Notes: generated by a model from the letters alone, not told the origin. Shown: positions 16,890 through 25,976, counted from the first letter of the stretch. The stretch is 58,132 bases of DNA from Alphaproteobacteria bacterium (GCA_009694165.1 SHVP01000002.1:1-58132), one strand, 5' to 3'. Translations and numbers: made by a program.

Positions 16890-18125
16890 CTATTCGTAGC
16901 GCAGCGCTAGGATGGGATCGAGCTGGGCCGCCTTGCGGGCTGGGTAGAAGCCGAAGAACACGCCCACCGCGGCCGAAAAACCGACGGCGATCACCAGCGA
17001 CAATGGCTCGACCAGGGTCGGCCAATTGGCCAGCCGGGCGATCGCGGCGGCGGCGCCAACCCCCAGCACGATGCCGATCAGTCCGCCGATGACCGAGAGC
17101 GTGATCGCCTCGACCAGGAATTGCATCAGGATGTCGCGGCGGCGTGCGCCCACCGCCATACGCAGGCCGATCTCGCGGGTCCGCTCGGTCACCGAGACCA
17201 GCATGATGTTCATGATGCCGATGCCGCCGACGATCAGCGAAATCGACGCCACCGCGGCCAACAGGATCGACAGGATGCGCTGCGCGGCTTCGCGCGTTTC
17301 CATGAGCTCGGACAGGTTGCGCACGTTGAAGTCGTCCTCGGCGCCCGGCTGAATGTTGTGGCGCTGACGCAACAGCGCGACGATCTGCTCTTCGGCCTGT
17401 TTCATCGGCGCGCCCTCGCGCACCTTGATCATGATTTGCTGCACCGCATCGGGGCGGGTGCGCGAGCTTTGGCCGACGATGCGCTGCTTGGCGGTGGTCA
17501 GCGGAACGACGACGACGTCGTCCTGGTCCTGGCCGAATGAATTCTGTCCCTTGCGGGCCATGACGCCGATGACCGTGAAGGGCACGTTTTTGATCCGCAC
17601 CGTCTCGCCCACCGGGTCGACGTCGACGAACACGTTCTTGACGACCGTCTCGCCGAGCAAGGCGATCTTGGCGCCCGAGCGCGCCTCCTCCTCGCTAAAG
17701 GTGCGGCCGCTTTGCACGTCCCATTCGCGCGCCGGGAAGAAGCTGGGGGTGACGCCCACGACCCCGGTCGACCAGTTCAGGTTGCCGGCCACGACCTGCG
17801 CGACGCCGCGCACGAAGGGAGCGGTGAAGGCGACCTCGCCGATCTGGTTCTGCAAGGCGTTGGCATCGTCGACCGTCAGGCTGGCGACGGTCCCCGCGCC
17901 CAGGCGAACGCCGCCCTGGCGGCTCGACGCGTTGAAGATGATGATCAGGTTCGATCCCAGGCTTTGGATCTGCTTGGCGACGCGCTCCTGGGCGCCGGAG
18001 CCGACCGCGACCATGGTGATCACGGCGGCGACGCCGATGATGATGCCGAGCATGGTGAGCCCGCTGCGCAGCGCATTGACGCGCAGGGCGCGGAGCGCGA
18101 CGGGAAAATTGGCGACGACGTTCAT
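16890..18125 (-). CDS. macB: MacB-type ABC exporter, permease subunit
   Basis: A 411-residue permease with the MacB/FtsX topology. One transmembrane helix near residues 20-42 (SGLTMLGIIIGVAAVITMVAVG.GA) is followed by a large periplasmic domain (residues ~45-280). Three C-terminal helices include SLIVGGIGIMNIMLVSVTERTREIGLRMAVGA, the cytoplasmic coupling signature of MacB. It works with MacA and an outer-membrane channel to export substrates by mechanotransmission. The ATPase, fused in E. coli MacB, is a separate upstream gene here with an ATGA overlap. It is the last gene of the sigma-factor operon. Confidence 0.92.
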   Translation of the reverse strand: MNVVANFPVALRALRVNALRSGLTMLGIIIGVAAVITMVAVGSGAQERVAKQIQSLGSNLIIIFNASSRQGGVRLGAGTVASLTVDDANALQNQIGEVAFTAPFVRGVAQVVAGNLNWSTGVVGVTPSFFPAREWDVQSGRTFSEEEARSGAKIALLGETVVKNVFVDVDPVGETVRIKNVPFTVIGVMARKGQNSFGQDQDDVVVVPLTTAKQRIVGQSSRTRPDAVQQIMIKVREGAPMKQAEEQIVALLRQRHNIQPGAEDDFNVRNLSELMETREAAQRILSILLAAVASISLIVGGIGIMNIMLVSVTERTREIGLRMAVGARRRDILMQFLVEAITLSVIGGLIGIVLGVGAAAAIARLANWPTLVEPLSLVIAVGFSAAVGVFFGFYPARKAAQLDPILALRYE

Positions 18126-18868
18126 GCCGCCGCCTGATCGAGGCTGCGCAGCTGGTCGGCCGCCACCTGGCGGTTGGCGACGGCGGCGTCGCTGCGTACT
18201 TCGCCGTCCTTGAACGTGATTACACGCCCGGCGAAGCGGGCAATGTCGGGTTCGTGAGTGACGAGGACGACCGTCATCCCCTTGGTATTCAGTTCCTGCA
18301 GAATGGCCATGATCTCGACGCCCGTCCGCGAGTCGAGGGCGCCGGTCGGTTCGTCGGCGAGCACCAACAGGGGGTCGTTGACCAGGGCGCGCGCGATTGC
18401 GACGCGCTGCTGCTGTCCGCCCGACAGCTGACCGGGATGATGGTGGGCGCGATCGCCGAGCCCGATCTGCGCCAGTCGGGCCATGGCCCGGCCGAGGCGT
18501 TCGGCCGATGGCATTCCCGAATACAACAGCGGCATCGCGATGTTGTCGACCGCCGAGGTCCGCGCCAGCAGGTTGAAGTTCTGGAACACGAAACCGATCT
18601 TGCGGTTGCGGAGCTGTGCCAGCTCGTCGCTGTCTAGCGTCGCCACGTCGACGCCGTCGAACCAATACTCGCCCGCGCTCGGCCGGTCGAGGCAGCCCAG
18701 CAGATTCATGAAGGTCGACTTGCCCGAGCCTGACGGTCCCATGATAGCGACGAACTCACCGCGACCGATCTCGATCGTGGCGTGGCGCAGCGCCCGCACC
18801 ACGTTGTCGCCCATATGGTACTCGCGCGCCAGCGCGCGGGTGCGAATGAGGGGCGACGCGGCGGTCAT
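18122..18868 (-). CDS. macB: MacB-type ABC exporter, ATPase subunit
   Basis: A 248-residue ABC ATPase of the LolD/MacB class. Walker A is GPSGSGKST (near residue 44), the Q-loop is FVFQNFNLL, the signature is LSGGQQQR, Walker B is [13 protein letters not shown] and the H-loop is VTHEPD. The Y-x-M-G-x-x-V-x-A-L-R start is typical of exporters pairing with MacB-like permeases. Its stop overlaps the permease start, and its start overlaps the macA stop (both ATGA), so stoichiometric translation of the three subunits is expected. Confidence 0.93.
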   Translation of the reverse strand: MTAASPLIRTRALAREYHMGDNVVRALRHATIEIGRGEFVAIMGPSGSGKSTFMNLLGCLDRPSAGEYWFDGVDVATLDSDELAQLRNRKIGFVFQNFNLLARTSAVDNIAMPLLYSGMPSAERLGRAMARLAQIGLGDRAHHHPGQLSGGQQQRVAIARALVNDPLLVLADEPTGALDSRTGVEIMAILQELNTKGMTVVLVTHEPDIARFAGRVITFKDGEVRSDAAVANRQVAADQLRSLDQAAA

Positions 18869-20568
18869 CAGAAGCGGATCCCGGTCAGCCCCGCGTTCGG
18901 GCGCCCCGTCTGGTTAACCCCGACGACGATCTGTTGGCCGGCGGCGACGTCGCCCGACACCAGCTCGATCACACTGCCGTTGGTCAATCCCAGGCGTACG
19001 TCGACTGGCTCGGGCTTGCCGTTCTTATCGAGGATCCACACGCGGCCCGCCGTATTGGCCGGGCCGCCACGGGTCTGGGCCTGGGACTGCGCCTGGGCTA
19101 GCAGTGCGGCAAACTTGGTGCGCTGCTCGGCGGTGAGAATGCCGCGCAGGCGGTCGTTGAATTGTTCGCGCGCCTTGCGCAGTTCGGCCGCCGTTTCCTC
19201 GCGCGACAGCTGCTGGCCACGGAGACGCTGCAGTGACTCACGCATTTCGTTGCTGAAGCCTTCGGCCTGCTGGCGCTGCGCCGGGCTGAGTTGTAGCTGG
19301 CTGGTCAGGCGATTGAGCAACTCGGCGGGATTGGTCTGCGCGGCCACCTGGGCGCCGCCCGCCGGACCGCCAGCCCCCGCGGCCCGGCCACCGCCGCCCG
19401 GAGGCGGGCCGCCGCCGAAGGGTCCGCCCGCCGCTGCCTGGGCGCCGCTCGCCGCCGGCGGGGCTTCGCCGGGGCGGAAGCGCAGGGCCTGCGCGGGCAC
19501 GCGGAGAACGTCGCTGCGCCGATCGAGAATGATCTGAACGTTCGCGGTCATGCCGGGGAGCAGACGCTGGTCGGCGTTGTCGGCCGACACCACGACGGTA
19601 TAGGTGACCACGTTCTGCACGTTCTGCGGTGCCTGGCGGACCTGTTCGACCCGGCCTTGGAAGGCGCGGCCGACATGGGCGTCGACCGTGAAGGTGACCG
19701 GCAGGCCGACGCGGACCTGTCCGATATCGGCTTCGTCGACGCGGGTCTCGACCTGCATTTGGCGCAAGTCCTGGGCGATCGTAAACAGCACCGGCGCATT
19801 GAGGCTGGCGGCCACCGTCTGGCCGATATTGACCACCCGATTGACCACGATGCCGTCCACCGGGGCGAGGATGCGGGTGCGATCGAGGTCGATCAGCGCT
19901 TGTTCCAGCGAGGCATCGGACTTCTGCACCTGGGCGAGCGCATTCTCGATTTGCGCCTGCGCCACCGTCTGCTGGGCCACCGCCGCCGCGATGGCCCCGG
20001 TGGTGGCGTGCACCTGGGCCGTCGCCGTCTCCATGTCGAGGCGCGATTTTTCGACGTCGCGGTTGGAGGCGACGCCGCGCAGCACCAGTTCCTCCTTGCG
20101 CTTGAGCTCGCGCTCGCTGTCGGCCCGTTTGGCCGCGGCGTTCTCAAGATTGGCCGTGGCGGAGGCATGATCGGCTTGCGCGCGCAGGAACGCGGCGCGC
20201 TGCATCGACACATTGGCGCGGGCCACCGCCAGCTCGGCGCGCGCCTGACGGACCTTCGACTCGAACGTCTGCGGATCGATGCGGGCGAGCAGGTCGCCCT
20301 TCCTGACGACGGTGTTGAAGTCGGCGAGCAACTCGGACACCAAGCCGGAAATCTGCGAACTGACATCGACGGTCACGACGGCGCCGGTCGTGCCGGAGGT
20401 CAAAATGGCGCGGACGATGTCGCCACGGTCGATCGCTGCCAGCCGGTATTCCGATGCCCCTTCGCCGCGACTTAAGGTCAGGACGGTCACGATCGCGACC
20501 GCCGCGACGCCGCCCGCGGCGGCAACCAGCTTGCGCTTTCGGCTCACCAGGAGCGAACGCCAATCCAT
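18868..20568 (-). CDS. macA: MacA-type periplasmic adaptor with an inserted Spy/CpxP-like helical domain
   Basis: A 566-residue membrane-fusion protein. A signal-anchor (residues ~12-32) precedes a split lipoyl domain (SSQISGLVSELLADFNTVVRKGDLLARIDP and RILAPVDGIVVNRVVNIGQTV) around a long alpha-hairpin (~95-215), then a beta-barrel ending LRVPAQALRFRPGE near residue 365. A Gly/Pro-rich linker follows (~375-408), and after it a helical segment (~415-493) with LSPAQRQQ and LTAEQRTKF, the LTxxQ pattern of Spy/CpxP proteins. The membrane-proximal domain resumes at RVWILDKNGKPEPVDV. MacA is normally about 370-400 residues, so this domain is an insertion. ATG at 20568 is used rather than the TTG one codon earlier. 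Confidence 0.88.
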   Translation of the reverse strand: MDWRSLLVSRKRKLVAAAGGVAAVAIVTVLTLSRGEGASEYRLAAIDRGDIVRAILTSGTTGAVVTVDVSSQISGLVSELLADFNTVVRKGDLLARIDPQTFESKVRQARAELAVARANVSMQRAAFLRAQADHASATANLENAAAKRADSERELKRKEELVLRGVASNRDVEKSRLDMETATAQVHATTGAIAAAVAQQTVAQAQIENALAQVQKSDASLEQALIDLDRTRILAPVDGIVVNRVVNIGQTVAASLNAPVLFTIAQDLRQMQVETRVDEADIGQVRVGLPVTFTVDAHVGRAFQGRVEQVRQAPQNVQNVVTYTVVVSADNADQRLLPGMTANVQIILDRRSDVLRVPAQALRFRPGEAPPAASGAQAAAGGPFGGGPPPGGGGRAAGAGGPAGGAQVAAQTNPAELLNRLTSQLQLSPAQRQQAEGFSNEMRESLQRLRGQQLSREETAAELRKAREQFNDRLRGILTAEQRTKFAALLAQAQSQAQTRGGPANTAGRVWILDKNGKPEPVDVRLGLTNGSVIELVSGDVAAGQQIVVGVNQTGRPNAGLTGIRF

Positions 20569-21053
20569 CAACTACCTTCCATCGACCGCCAACCCGGTCC
20601 GGGTGCCAGATGAGCCAAAGGTATGCCCTGGCGCGTCGCCTGCAGCAAGCTGCGGATCATGCGCTCGCGGTCCGCCGGCGGGGTCGTCTTGACTGCCGCC
20701 AACACGGCATTGTGAAACACAGCCTGCAGGGCAAGCGAGCGCTCGCGTAAGTCCCGCAGGGCGGCCTCGGCGGCGGCCTGGTCGAGCGGTTCGGCGGCGA
20801 GAAGGCGCGTCGTCTGCCGCTGGGCGCGGCGGAAATCGTTGGCCTGCCGGCGCAGGTCGCCGCTGCGGGCGCCGAACGCCTCGCGGACCGTCGCGCGCTC
20901 GGCGTCGGGCAGGGCGGCGAACTCGCCCATGCCGCGGCGCAGGAACGGCGGATCGCGGGCAAGAATACCGATCACGATTCCGGCGAGAAACACGTTGGCG
21001 ATCAACGATAGCGTGAGGGCGATCTTCAGGCGTCGTAGCCGGGGGGTGCTCAT
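20568..21053 (-). CDS. Periplasmic heavy-metal-sensor-like (Spy/CnrX-type) protein
   Basis: A 161-residue protein with one N-terminal membrane anchor (residues ~10-30). An all-helical periplasmic domain then carries LPDAERATVREAF, RRQANDFRRAQRQTTRLLAAEPLD and AAAEAALRDLRERSLALQ. This is the Metal_resist/Spy-like hairpin pattern found in CnrX, the metal-binding sensor that controls an anti-sigma factor. No cluster of His or Met ligands stands out, so the ligand could be something other than a metal. It sits between the putative anti-sigma gene and macA, with ATGA overlaps on both sides. Confidence 0.78.
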   Translation of the reverse strand: MSTPRLRRLKIALTLSLIANVFLAGIVIGILARDPPFLRRGMGEFAALPDAERATVREAFGARSGDLRRQANDFRRAQRQTTRLLAAEPLDQAAAEAALRDLRERSLALQAVFHNAVLAAVKTTPPADRERMIRSLLQATRQGIPLAHLAPGPGWRSMEGS

Positions 21054-21484
21054 CACTCGAGGTCCATTTCTTCCAGGCCACCATCGGCCGCATCGGCGAC
21101 GAGCTCGAGGACGTCGCCGTCGTCGAGCCGCGTGATGCCCTGGGGCACGGCCATGCCGAGATATAGCCCCATGACTGCGACAGCCACCATGACCGCCGGC
21201 CGCCAAACCGGCTGCAGCCAGATTCGCAGGAACCAGGGCGCCCGCCCGTCCGCCGGCTGCAGTAGCCGCCGACGCAAGGCGGGCGACACCGTCGGCACTG
21301 CGGCGGAGTCGAGGACGGCATCGAGGCGGCGGTCGCTTTCGCGCCAGGCGCGCGCCTCCGGCATCCGCGCCAGCAGAGCCTGCGCGGCCAATCGCTCGGC
21401 CTCGGGCCAGCGCCGTTCGTCACCGCCATAGGCGGCGAGGATCTGCTTCAGTCGTTCGCGCTCCATGCCTGATTGCATGGTCAT
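21053..21484 (-). CDS. Putative single-pass membrane anti-sigma factor
   Basis: A 143-residue protein. The cytoplasmic N-terminal part (residues 1-85) includes ERERLKQILAAYGGDERRWPEAER and is rich in Arg, Leu and Ala helices. One transmembrane helix follows (near ~92-112, PAVMVAVAVMGLYLGMA), then a short acidic periplasmic tail (DDGDVLELVADAADGGLEEMDLE). Topology and position directly after an ECF sigma gene, with ATGA overlap, argue for an anti-sigma role like that of CnrY. No zinc-binding ZAS motif is seen. The assignment is by context. Confidence 0.65.
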   Translation of the reverse strand: MTMQSGMERERLKQILAAYGGDERRWPEAERLAAQALLARMPEARAWRESDRRLDAVLDSAAVPTVSPALRRRLLQPADGRAPWFLRIWLQPVWRPAVMVAVAVMGLYLGMAVPQGITRLDDGDVLELVADAADGGLEEMDLE

Positions 21485-22092
21485 TCTCCCAATAGTTCGT
21501 CGGCCAGATCGGCCAACTCTTCCTTCAGGCGGCGGCGTCCGCGCGACAGCAAGGATTCGAGAGCGTCGACGCTCAGCTCCAGCAGGCCCGCCGCCTCGCG
21601 ATTGCTCAAGCCCTCGTAATGCACAAGCACCAGAGCCATGCGCTGGCGCTGGGGCAGGCCCGCCAGCGCTTCGCGCACGCTCGTTCGCAGTGCCAAGTTG
21701 CGCTCGATCACCGCTGGGGCTTGGCGGTCGTCGCCGAGAAAATCGGCCAAATCGTCGAGCGGGGTCGTCCGCCGCGCCCGCGTCCGATCGATGCACAAGT
21801 TGATCGTGACACGGTAGAGCCAAGTTTTGAGCGGGGCTCCGTCTGGTGCCCAATCGCCTGCCTTGGCCATCAAGCGGACGAATGCCTCCTGGGCGACGTC
21901 CTCCGCTTCAGCATGGTCGCCCAGGACACAGGCGGCAACCCGCACCATGGCGCCGGCGTGGCGATCAATCAGTTTGCTCCACGCGCTGGCATCGCCGTCG
22001 GCAACCCGGCGCACGAGTTCATCGTCGCTTGCCGTCGCCTCGTTCGCCGAGGGTTGCACTATCGGATCGGGGCGTCGAGCCGCCGATGGCAT
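21481..22092 (-). CDS. ECF-type RNA polymerase sigma factor
   Basis: A 203-residue ECF sigma factor. Region 2 covers about residues 30-100 (DDELVRRVADGDASAWSKLIDRH, then DVAQEAFVRLMAK and the -10 recognition segment LKTWLYRVTINLCIDRTR). Region 4 is near 145-195 (LPQRQRMALVLVHYEGLSNREAAGLLELSVDALESLLSRGRRRLKEEL). ATG at 22092 is chosen because GGGAGG lies six bases upstream; earlier in-frame starts overlap the EF-hand gene. It probably transcribes its own operon, including the exporter, when released from the downstream anti-sigma candidate. Confidence 0.92.
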   Translation of the reverse strand: MPSAARRPDPIVQPSANEATASDDELVRRVADGDASAWSKLIDRHAGAMVRVAACVLGDHAEAEDVAQEAFVRLMAKAGDWAPDGAPLKTWLYRVTINLCIDRTRARRTTPLDDLADFLGDDRQAPAVIERNLALRTSVREALAGLPQRQRMALVLVHYEGLSNREAAGLLELSVDALESLLSRGRRRLKEELADLADELLGE

Positions 22093-22108
22093 TGGCGCCT
22101 CCCGTTCA

Positions 22109-22546
22109 TTAGCGACGGCGGTCGCGGCCCGGAATCTCGCCTGCCTCGATCGCGTTGTCGCCGTCGGCATCATAGCGCTTGAACCAGCGCCGCGACGGCG
22201 TGGCGATTTCCTCGGCCGTCAACTGGCCGTCGCCGTTGGCGTCGTAAAGGTCGAACAAGCTGGTCACCGCCAGCATTTGGAACCAATAGCCGCGGCGGCG
22301 GAACTCGTCGACCGAGAGGAAGCCGTTGCCGTCGACGTCGGCCGCTGTCACCAGGCGGCGAATCTCGGCGACGATCTCATCGACGGTGATCTTTCCGTCC
22401 TTGTTGGTGTCGTAGTTTTCGATGACGCGGGCGCTGCGGTCCATGCCCGCCTCCCGCTCGGCGCCGCGCATGGGTTGCGCCTGCGCGGTGGCGCCAAGCA
22501 GGGCCGCCAGACCAACGACGCCGATCATCCAGCCAACTCGCTTCAT
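22109..22546 (-). CDS. Secreted protein with four EF-hands
   Basis: A 145-residue protein: signal peptide (residues 1-23, ending ATAQAQ) and four canonical EF-hand loops at about 46-57 (DTNKDGKITVDE), 70-81 (DVDGNGFLSVDE), 102-113 (DANGDGQLTAEE) and 126-137 (DADGDNAIEAGE). All four keep most calcium-ligand positions, so calcium binding in the periplasm is likely. The ATG at 22546 has TCAGGAGA at a good distance; the upstream ATG at 22552 is too close to it. It lies 16 bases upstream of the sigma gene and is the probable first gene of the operon. Confidence 0.88.
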   Translation of the reverse strand: MKRVGWMIGVVGLAALLGATAQAQPMRGAEREAGMDRSARVIENYDTNKDGKITVDEIVAEIRRLVTAADVDGNGFLSVDEFRRRGYWFQMLAVTSLFDLYDANGDGQLTAEEIATPSRRWFKRYDADGDNAIEAGEIPGRDRRR

Positions 22547-22621
22547 GGGCATTCTCCTGAACAGAGGGGTCTGCCCATAAACACGGGCGGACCGGCCCTT
22601 CTCCGTCGTGCCGTCGTGCCG

Positions 22622-22651
22622 TTGCGCCGGGCGTGGGCCGGGGGCCATACT
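22622..22651 (+). promoter_or_regulatory. Possible sigma-70 promoter for the cupin genes
   Basis: TTGCGC (22622-22627) and CATACT (22646-22651) are separated by 18 bases, about 40 bases upstream of the cupin ATG at 22694. Both hexamers match the consensus at four of six positions. The intergenic region is shared with the divergent EF-hand/sigma operon. Assigned by pattern only. Confidence 0.3.
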
Positions 22652-22693
22652 CGACCTAAGGGCGGAAACCGCCGATTTCAACCGGGAGGAACA

Positions 22694-23539
22694 ATGGCTC
22701 GCGACCACATCGAGTTCATCCAAGCGCAGCTGATCCAATGGAATGTGCTGCCGCCGACGACCGCCCGGCCGGGGGTGGAAATGCGCATGCTGTCGCGTGA
22801 TCCCGAGCTTGGCGCCTCCAGCCTGATCCTCCGCTATCCCGCCGGATTTTCGATCAAAGACGCGCATTATCTTGATAACGACGAAGAATTCTTCGTCCTC
22901 GACGGCGAGCTGCGGATCGGCGCCACCCGCTATGGCCGCTACAGCTACGCCTACCTGCCCGACGGCTACCCGCGGGCGGGGATGGCAAGTCCGACCGGCG
23001 CGACCGTGCTGACGTTCTTCGAGGGCAAGCACAAGAATGTGTTCGGCGAGACCAAGTCCTACCGGACGGACCTCCTGGTCGAGAAGATAGACGCCAACAC
23101 CTCCGTTTGGGGCGGCACGGTCGATCCGAAGGTGGTGGGGTCCGGACTGAAAAAACTGATGCTGCGGGAGGACAAAAAGACCGGCGAACGCACGTGGATG
23201 CTGAGCATGGGACCGAACGATCCCAAGAGGGCGACCCATGCGCCGCTCGAAACGCATCCCTTCGTCGAGGAAATGCTGCTGCTCGAGGGCTCGATCTCGA
23301 TGTCGATCGGGGTTCTGCATCAGGGCGCCTATTTCTGGCGTCCGGGCGGCATCCAGCACGGGCCGGTCGGCACGTTGCCGGGATGCCTGTGTTTCTTCCG
23401 CTGCAAGGGCGGTCCGTTCACCACCAATTGGACCAAGGAGGCGCTGCCGATCGACTACAACGCCCCCTATGCACCGACCCTGCCGCCTGATTTGCGGGCG
23501 ATCGCGCGGGCCTTCACCGGTCCGCAGCCGATCGCCTAA
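22694..23539 (+). CDS. DUF4437 double-cupin protein, first of a tandem pair
   Basis: A 281-residue protein with two cupin halves. The first has GASSLILRYPAGFS.....LDNDEEFFVLDGELRIG and the ending TGATVLTFFEG. The second has THPFVEEMLLLEGSISMSIG and AYFWRPGGIQHGP, whose His residues could bind a metal. GGGAGG precedes the ATG. DUF4437 proteins have no settled function; dioxygenase, isomerase and binding roles are all possible. It is followed after seven bases by a paralogue. Confidence 0.8.
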   Translation: MARDHIEFIQAQLIQWNVLPPTTARPGVEMRMLSRDPELGASSLILRYPAGFSIKDAHYLDNDEEFFVLDGELRIGATRYGRYSYAYLPDGYPRAGMASPTGATVLTFFEGKHKNVFGETKSYRTDLLVEKIDANTSVWGGTVDPKVVGSGLKKLMLREDKKTGERTWMLSMGPNDPKRATHAPLETHPFVEEMLLLEGSISMSIGVLHQGAYFWRPGGIQHGPVGTLPGCLCFFRCKGGPFTTNWTKEALPIDYNAPYAPTLPPDLRAIARAFTGPQPIA

Positions 23540-23546
23540 CCCGCCC

Positions 23547-24384
23547 GTGCCGCGGCCGCATATCGAATACATCCAATGCCAGGTCCTGCCGTGGCAACGG
23601 CAGGGCGCCGGCACACCGCGCCCAGGCGCTGACATGAAGGTCCTGTCGCGCGACGCAACCTCGGGGGCGGCCAGTGCATTGCTCCGCCATCCGCCCGGAT
23701 GGTCGCTCGCCGGCCAGACGCTGGCCTGCGACGAAGAATTCCTGGTGGTGGAAGGCGACCTGATCGTCAACGATCGTGCCTTCGGTCCGTGCTTCTATGC
23801 CTATCTGACCGCCGGCTACCGGCCGCGAGGTGATGGCGTCGCAACGGGGAGCGACTGTCCTCACCTTCTTCGAGGGCGAGGCCAAGCCGGCCGCCGTCGG
23901 GCTGCGACCCGATGACGGGCGGTTGGTCGAACATCTCGACACCGATCTTGTCCCATGGGATGCCGGCTTCGCGCACCAGTTGGCCGGCACCGGCATCGCC
24001 ATAAAATTCTTGCGCAAGATCGAGGGCAGCGACCGCACTTGGCTGCTCCACAAGTCGGCCGATCGTTACGCGGACCTACCCCAGACCGGCCGGCTCGAAA
24101 AGCTTCCCTGTGTCGAAGAGTTTTTCCTGCTCGAGGGCGAGCGGTGCTGGCCGATGGGCCCGATGCGGCGCGGCGCCTATTTCTGGCGTCCGCCCGGCAT
24201 CATCCATGGGCCGGGCACGTCGCTGCCGGGCTATCTCGCGTTCTTCCGCTCGAAGCACGGTCCCTTCGAGACCGATTGGCAGAAGGAAGAACGCCCGCGC
24301 CCGTTCGATCCGGTCTACCGGCCAGTGCTGCCGCCCGACCTCGCGCCGCTCGCCGCTCGCCCGTCCGACCCCGCCGGCTGGTAG
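23547..24384 (+). pseudogene. DUF4437 double-cupin protein, second copy, with a frameshift
   Basis: A paralogue of the preceding gene, starting at GTG 23547 (PRPHIEYIQCQVLPW) and matching it through YAYLTAGYRPRG. At about 23831 the frame is lost: one extra base in CGAGGTGATGGCG moves the rest (MASQRGATVLTFFEGEAK...AYFWRPPGIIHGPG) into another frame, which runs to TAG at 24384. Deleting one base restores a 278-residue protein. As sequenced only fragments could be made: residues 1-95 plus nonsense, or a short C-terminal piece from ATG 23833. This may be a sequence error or a young pseudogene. Confidence 0.75.
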
Positions 24385-24410
24385 GTCGCAGCGGCGCCTT
24401 CTCCGCGTCG

Positions 24411-25976
24411 CTAGCGGACGAACTCAATGTCCTCGTAGGTGAACGTGCGCACCCGGTTGCGGAACCCCTTGATGTTCCGCGACACCGCTGTCATGTCGAT
24501 GATTTCGTGCAGGAAGATGTGCGCCGCCTCGACGTTGTACTTCTCCTGGATCTGCGCCAGCAGAGCGTTACGTTTTCCCGCATCCAATTCGGTGTCCGAC
24601 TGGTCGAAGGCCGGAATCAGGCTTTCGTCGCAATAGAACGGCTTCGACGGATTGCGGCAGCTGCCGTAGAGCAGACCTTGGATCGAGTCGTTCAACGGCG
24701 AGGTCGCATTGATGGCGACGTAGCCATGTCCATCCCATTTCGGCGTGTCGAGCAGCTTGCCGAGATAGTCGCCGAACCCGGCGGGCCGCACGTTCATCTT
24801 GACGCCGACCTTGGCGAGATCGAGGGCGACGTTTTGGTAGATCTCGGAATCGCCGGGTACCCCGCCCACCACCCCTTCGATCAACAGTTCCGGAATGCCT
24901 TGGCCATTGGGGTAGCCGGCCTCGGCGAGCAGCTGCTTCGCCTTTTCCGGGTTGTGGCCGTAGACCTTGGTCGGATAGTAGCCCTGCGCGGTCGACGGAA
25001 TGATCATCCCGGTCGGGCGGCCACCGAAATTGCGCAAGTAGGCTTCGACGTAACCGGGGGTATTGACCGCGTAATTGAGCGCCTGGCGCACCCGCCGATC
25101 GGTGAGCGCCTTGACGTCCTGCTTCACGTTCATGGTGAACAGGCCCATCGACACGGTCTGCGGCGACGGCGAAATGTCGATCAATCCGCCGGTAGCTTCG
25201 ATCTGCGGGAAGTTGTCGGGCGTGCCGCCCTGCATGATCTCGACCTGGCCCGACAGGAATGCCTGCAGCCGGGCCGCGCGTTCTTCGAGCTTGTAGAGAT
25301 CGAGATTCTTGATCTTGGGCTTGCGGAAGGAACCATCCCACCCTTCCATCCTCGCCCTGGTGTCGCCGATCCATTCATTGTGCTTATAGGGGCCGGTGCC
25401 GACCGGTTTGCGGGCGAAGCCCGCCATCGCCACTTCCTTGAAATACTTGGGCGGCACCAGGTAGAGCCCGGAGATCCGGTGCGCGAGAATCGGATCGGGC
25501 TTGGCGCTGGTCGCATCGAAGGTGAGATCGTCGATCTTCTTGATCTCGATGATCGGCCGGGTGATGACCGAGGCGTTGCTGCCGTCTTTCTTGCCGTCGT
25601 CGCTCTGCAACCACGCTTGGTTGGCGATGATGGCAGCGGCATCCACCTTCTCCCCATTCGAGAAGCTAGTGTTGGGCCGGATCTTGAAGCGCCACGTCGT
25701 CGGATTGACGGTCTGCCAGGAGACGGCGACGGCGGGCTGCACCTTGCCTTTTTCGTCGACCCACGTCGGGGCGTCAAAGATAGCCGCCCAGTAGTAGACC
25801 CCCGGCGAGCCCGAGCCGCGGTAGGGGTTGCCGAGCGCCAGCGGGAACTGATTGATCGCCACCCGCAACGTGCGGTCCTGCATCTGGGCGCTGGCCGGCG
25901 CCACGCCGAGGGTCAAGCCGATGCCAACGGCGGCAGCCAACCACGTCGCAGCGCGACGGCGGTGCTGATGTTCCAT
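24411..25976 (-). CDS. ABC transporter substrate-binding protein, family 5 (peptide/nickel type)
   Basis: A 521-residue secreted binding protein. The signal peptide ends at about residue 31 (APASAQ). Typical SBP_bac_5 segments follow: TTWRFKIRPNTSFSNGEKVDAA, GTGPYKHNEWIGD, DRRVRQALNYAVN, and GYYPTKVYGHNPEKAKQLLAEAGYPNG. Family members capture oligopeptides, sugars or other solutes and deliver them to a DppBC-type permease. No permease or ATPase gene is adjacent, so it is an orphan that must borrow a transporter. GGGAGG lies before the ATG. Confidence 0.9.
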   Translation of the reverse strand: MEHQHRRRAATWLAAAVGIGLTLGVAPASAQMQDRTLRVAINQFPLALGNPYRGSGSPGVYYWAAIFDAPTWVDEKGKVQPAVAVSWQTVNPTTWRFKIRPNTSFSNGEKVDAAAIIANQAWLQSDDGKKDGSNASVITRPIIEIKKIDDLTFDATSAKPDPILAHRISGLYLVPPKYFKEVAMAGFARKPVGTGPYKHNEWIGDTRARMEGWDGSFRKPKIKNLDLYKLEERAARLQAFLSGQVEIMQGGTPDNFPQIEATGGLIDISPSPQTVSMGLFTMNVKQDVKALTDRRVRQALNYAVNTPGYVEAYLRNFGGRPTGMIIPSTAQGYYPTKVYGHNPEKAKQLLAEAGYPNGQGIPELLIEGVVGGVPGDSEIYQNVALDLAKVGVKMNVRPAGFGDYLGKLLDTPKWDGHGYVAINATSPLNDSIQGLLYGSCRNPSKPFYCDESLIPAFDQSDTELDAGKRNALLAQIQEKYNVEAAHIFLHEIIDMTAVSRNIKGFRNRVRTFTYEDIEFVR

